From assembly GCF_000203935.1 (NCBI RefSeq), contig NC_008577.1, forward strand, positions 4,526,001 through 4,590,000: a DNA stretch of 64,000 nt. The letters run 5' to 3'. The notes beneath the pieces were generated by a model that saw only the letters and a program-made list of their open reading frames with translations, did no database searches and was not told the origin of the DNA. This stretch comes from Shewanella sp. ANA-3. GTDB lineage: Bacteria; Pseudomonadota; Gammaproteobacteria; Enterobacterales; Shewanellaceae. This document shows, piece after piece, positions 63,625-64,000 of the stretch (positions are counted from its first letter, which is position 1; each line of letters opens with the position of its first letter). The translations under genes were made by a program, and so were the position numbers.

Positions 63625-64000
63625 ATGTTGAATTTCCTTCCCGGCCCAGTACTGTTTATTCTCAGTCTGAGCCTGCTGATCATTAACACCGCCCTTTGGG
63701 GAACCTTGGTTTGCCTCGGTGGTTTAGTGAAAATGCTGATGCCAGTGCCAAGTGCACGCAACGCCGTAACAGCACTGATGAACCGTTTTATGTGGGCATG
63801 GGCGAGCTGCAATGGTGGCATTTTATATTTGATTGCCAAAATCGAGTGGGATGTCCAAGGCCTCGAAGGATTGGATAAAAACGGCTGGTACTTGTTAATC
63901 AGTAACCACCTCAGTGGCTTTGATATTGCCGCGCAGACCTATTTGCTGCGTAACCATATTCCTATGCTGAAGTTCTTCCTCAAGAAAGAGCTGATCTATG
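63625..64000 (+). CDS. Acyltransferase (PlsC/YihG-like), second tandem copy, 3' end beyond the window
   Basis: About 125 residues visible from ATG 63625. Membrane N-terminus 'MLNFLPGPVLFILSLSLL', then 'SNHLSGFD' (HxxxxD) and 'HIPMLKFFLKKELIY', paralogous to 'RIPFLKFFLKQELLY' in the preceding protein. It likely shares its transcript and role. The rest, including the EGTR motif, is outside the window. Confidence 0.88.
   Translation, partial: MLNFLPGPVLFILSLSLLIINTALWGTLVCLGGLVKMLMPVPSARNAVTALMNRFMWAWASCNGGILYLIAKIEWDVQGLEGLDKNGWYLLISNHLSGFDIAAQTYLLRNHIPMLKFFLKKELIY

Noticed and set aside
1-64000. CRISPR array or insertion sequence
   Set aside because: No regular direct repeats with spacers and no transposase-like reading frame were seen.

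Overview
The window looks like a chromosome segment of a gammaproteobacterium of the genus Shewanella. Gene order (yigI-rarD; rpmB-rpmG-radC / coaBC-dut-slmA; rph-pyrE / yicC; gmk-rpoZ-spoT-ridA) and the protein sequences fit that group. The assignment rests on recalled family knowledge, since no database could be searched.

Layout. (1) 1-13100 is core chromosome: partial yigI, rarD, a small membrane protein, argA with tandem ArgR-type boxes, rpmB-rpmG, radC, coaBC-dut-slmA, a secreted S9 peptidase, folE, an rph-pyrE operon with a likely attenuator, and yicC. (2) About 13085-36800 is a roughly 23.7 kb integrative island inserted in the 3' end of yicC. Its left end rebuilds the last yicC codons. 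A remnant with the same last six codons, carrying only third-position changes, survives at the right end. The left arm holds a tyrosine integrase with repeated arm-type sites, two AlpA-like regulators, a YagK/YfjJ (inovirus Gp2-like) replication-type protein and an HGG-motif protein. The cargo is defence: a complete type I Zorya system (zorABCD); a six-gene convergent hsd operon (hsdM, hsdS, a PD-(D/E)XK-like gene, an unknown gene, hsdR, a YgjP-like metallopeptidase); and an HNH plus GIY-YIG nuclease pair beside the right end. The 3' end of yicC is the known insertion site of mobilizable genomic islands driven by SXT/R391 ICEs, so this is a candidate relative.

(3) 36800-46600 is mixed accessory DNA: yjjG, a pair of YdcZ-type transporters divergent from a LysR regulator, a small PD-(D/E)XK-like protein, a nuclease-helicase gene overlapped by a restriction-modification-type controller (C) protein with a canonical C-box upstream, a Fic protein with a tandem-repeat promoter, a sulfotransferase-like protein with a 15-bp x 4 coding minisatellite, and an MFS transporter. 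(4) 46600-64000 returns to core-like genes: a sugar kinase-like/nucleotidyltransferase pair, a large membrane protein, gmk-rpoZ-spoT-ridA, an acyl-CoA synthetase, a Na+/Ca2+ exchanger, a secreted repeat protein followed by a DesK/DesR-like two-component pair, a DUF1963 protein, comM, and two tandem acyltransferases, the last cut by the window end.

The observations most worth following are the C-box-controlled nuclease-helicase at 40493-42743, the two-gene insertion inside the hsd operon at 30447-31960, and the yicC island as a Zorya carrier. No tRNA, rRNA or CRISPR array was seen.
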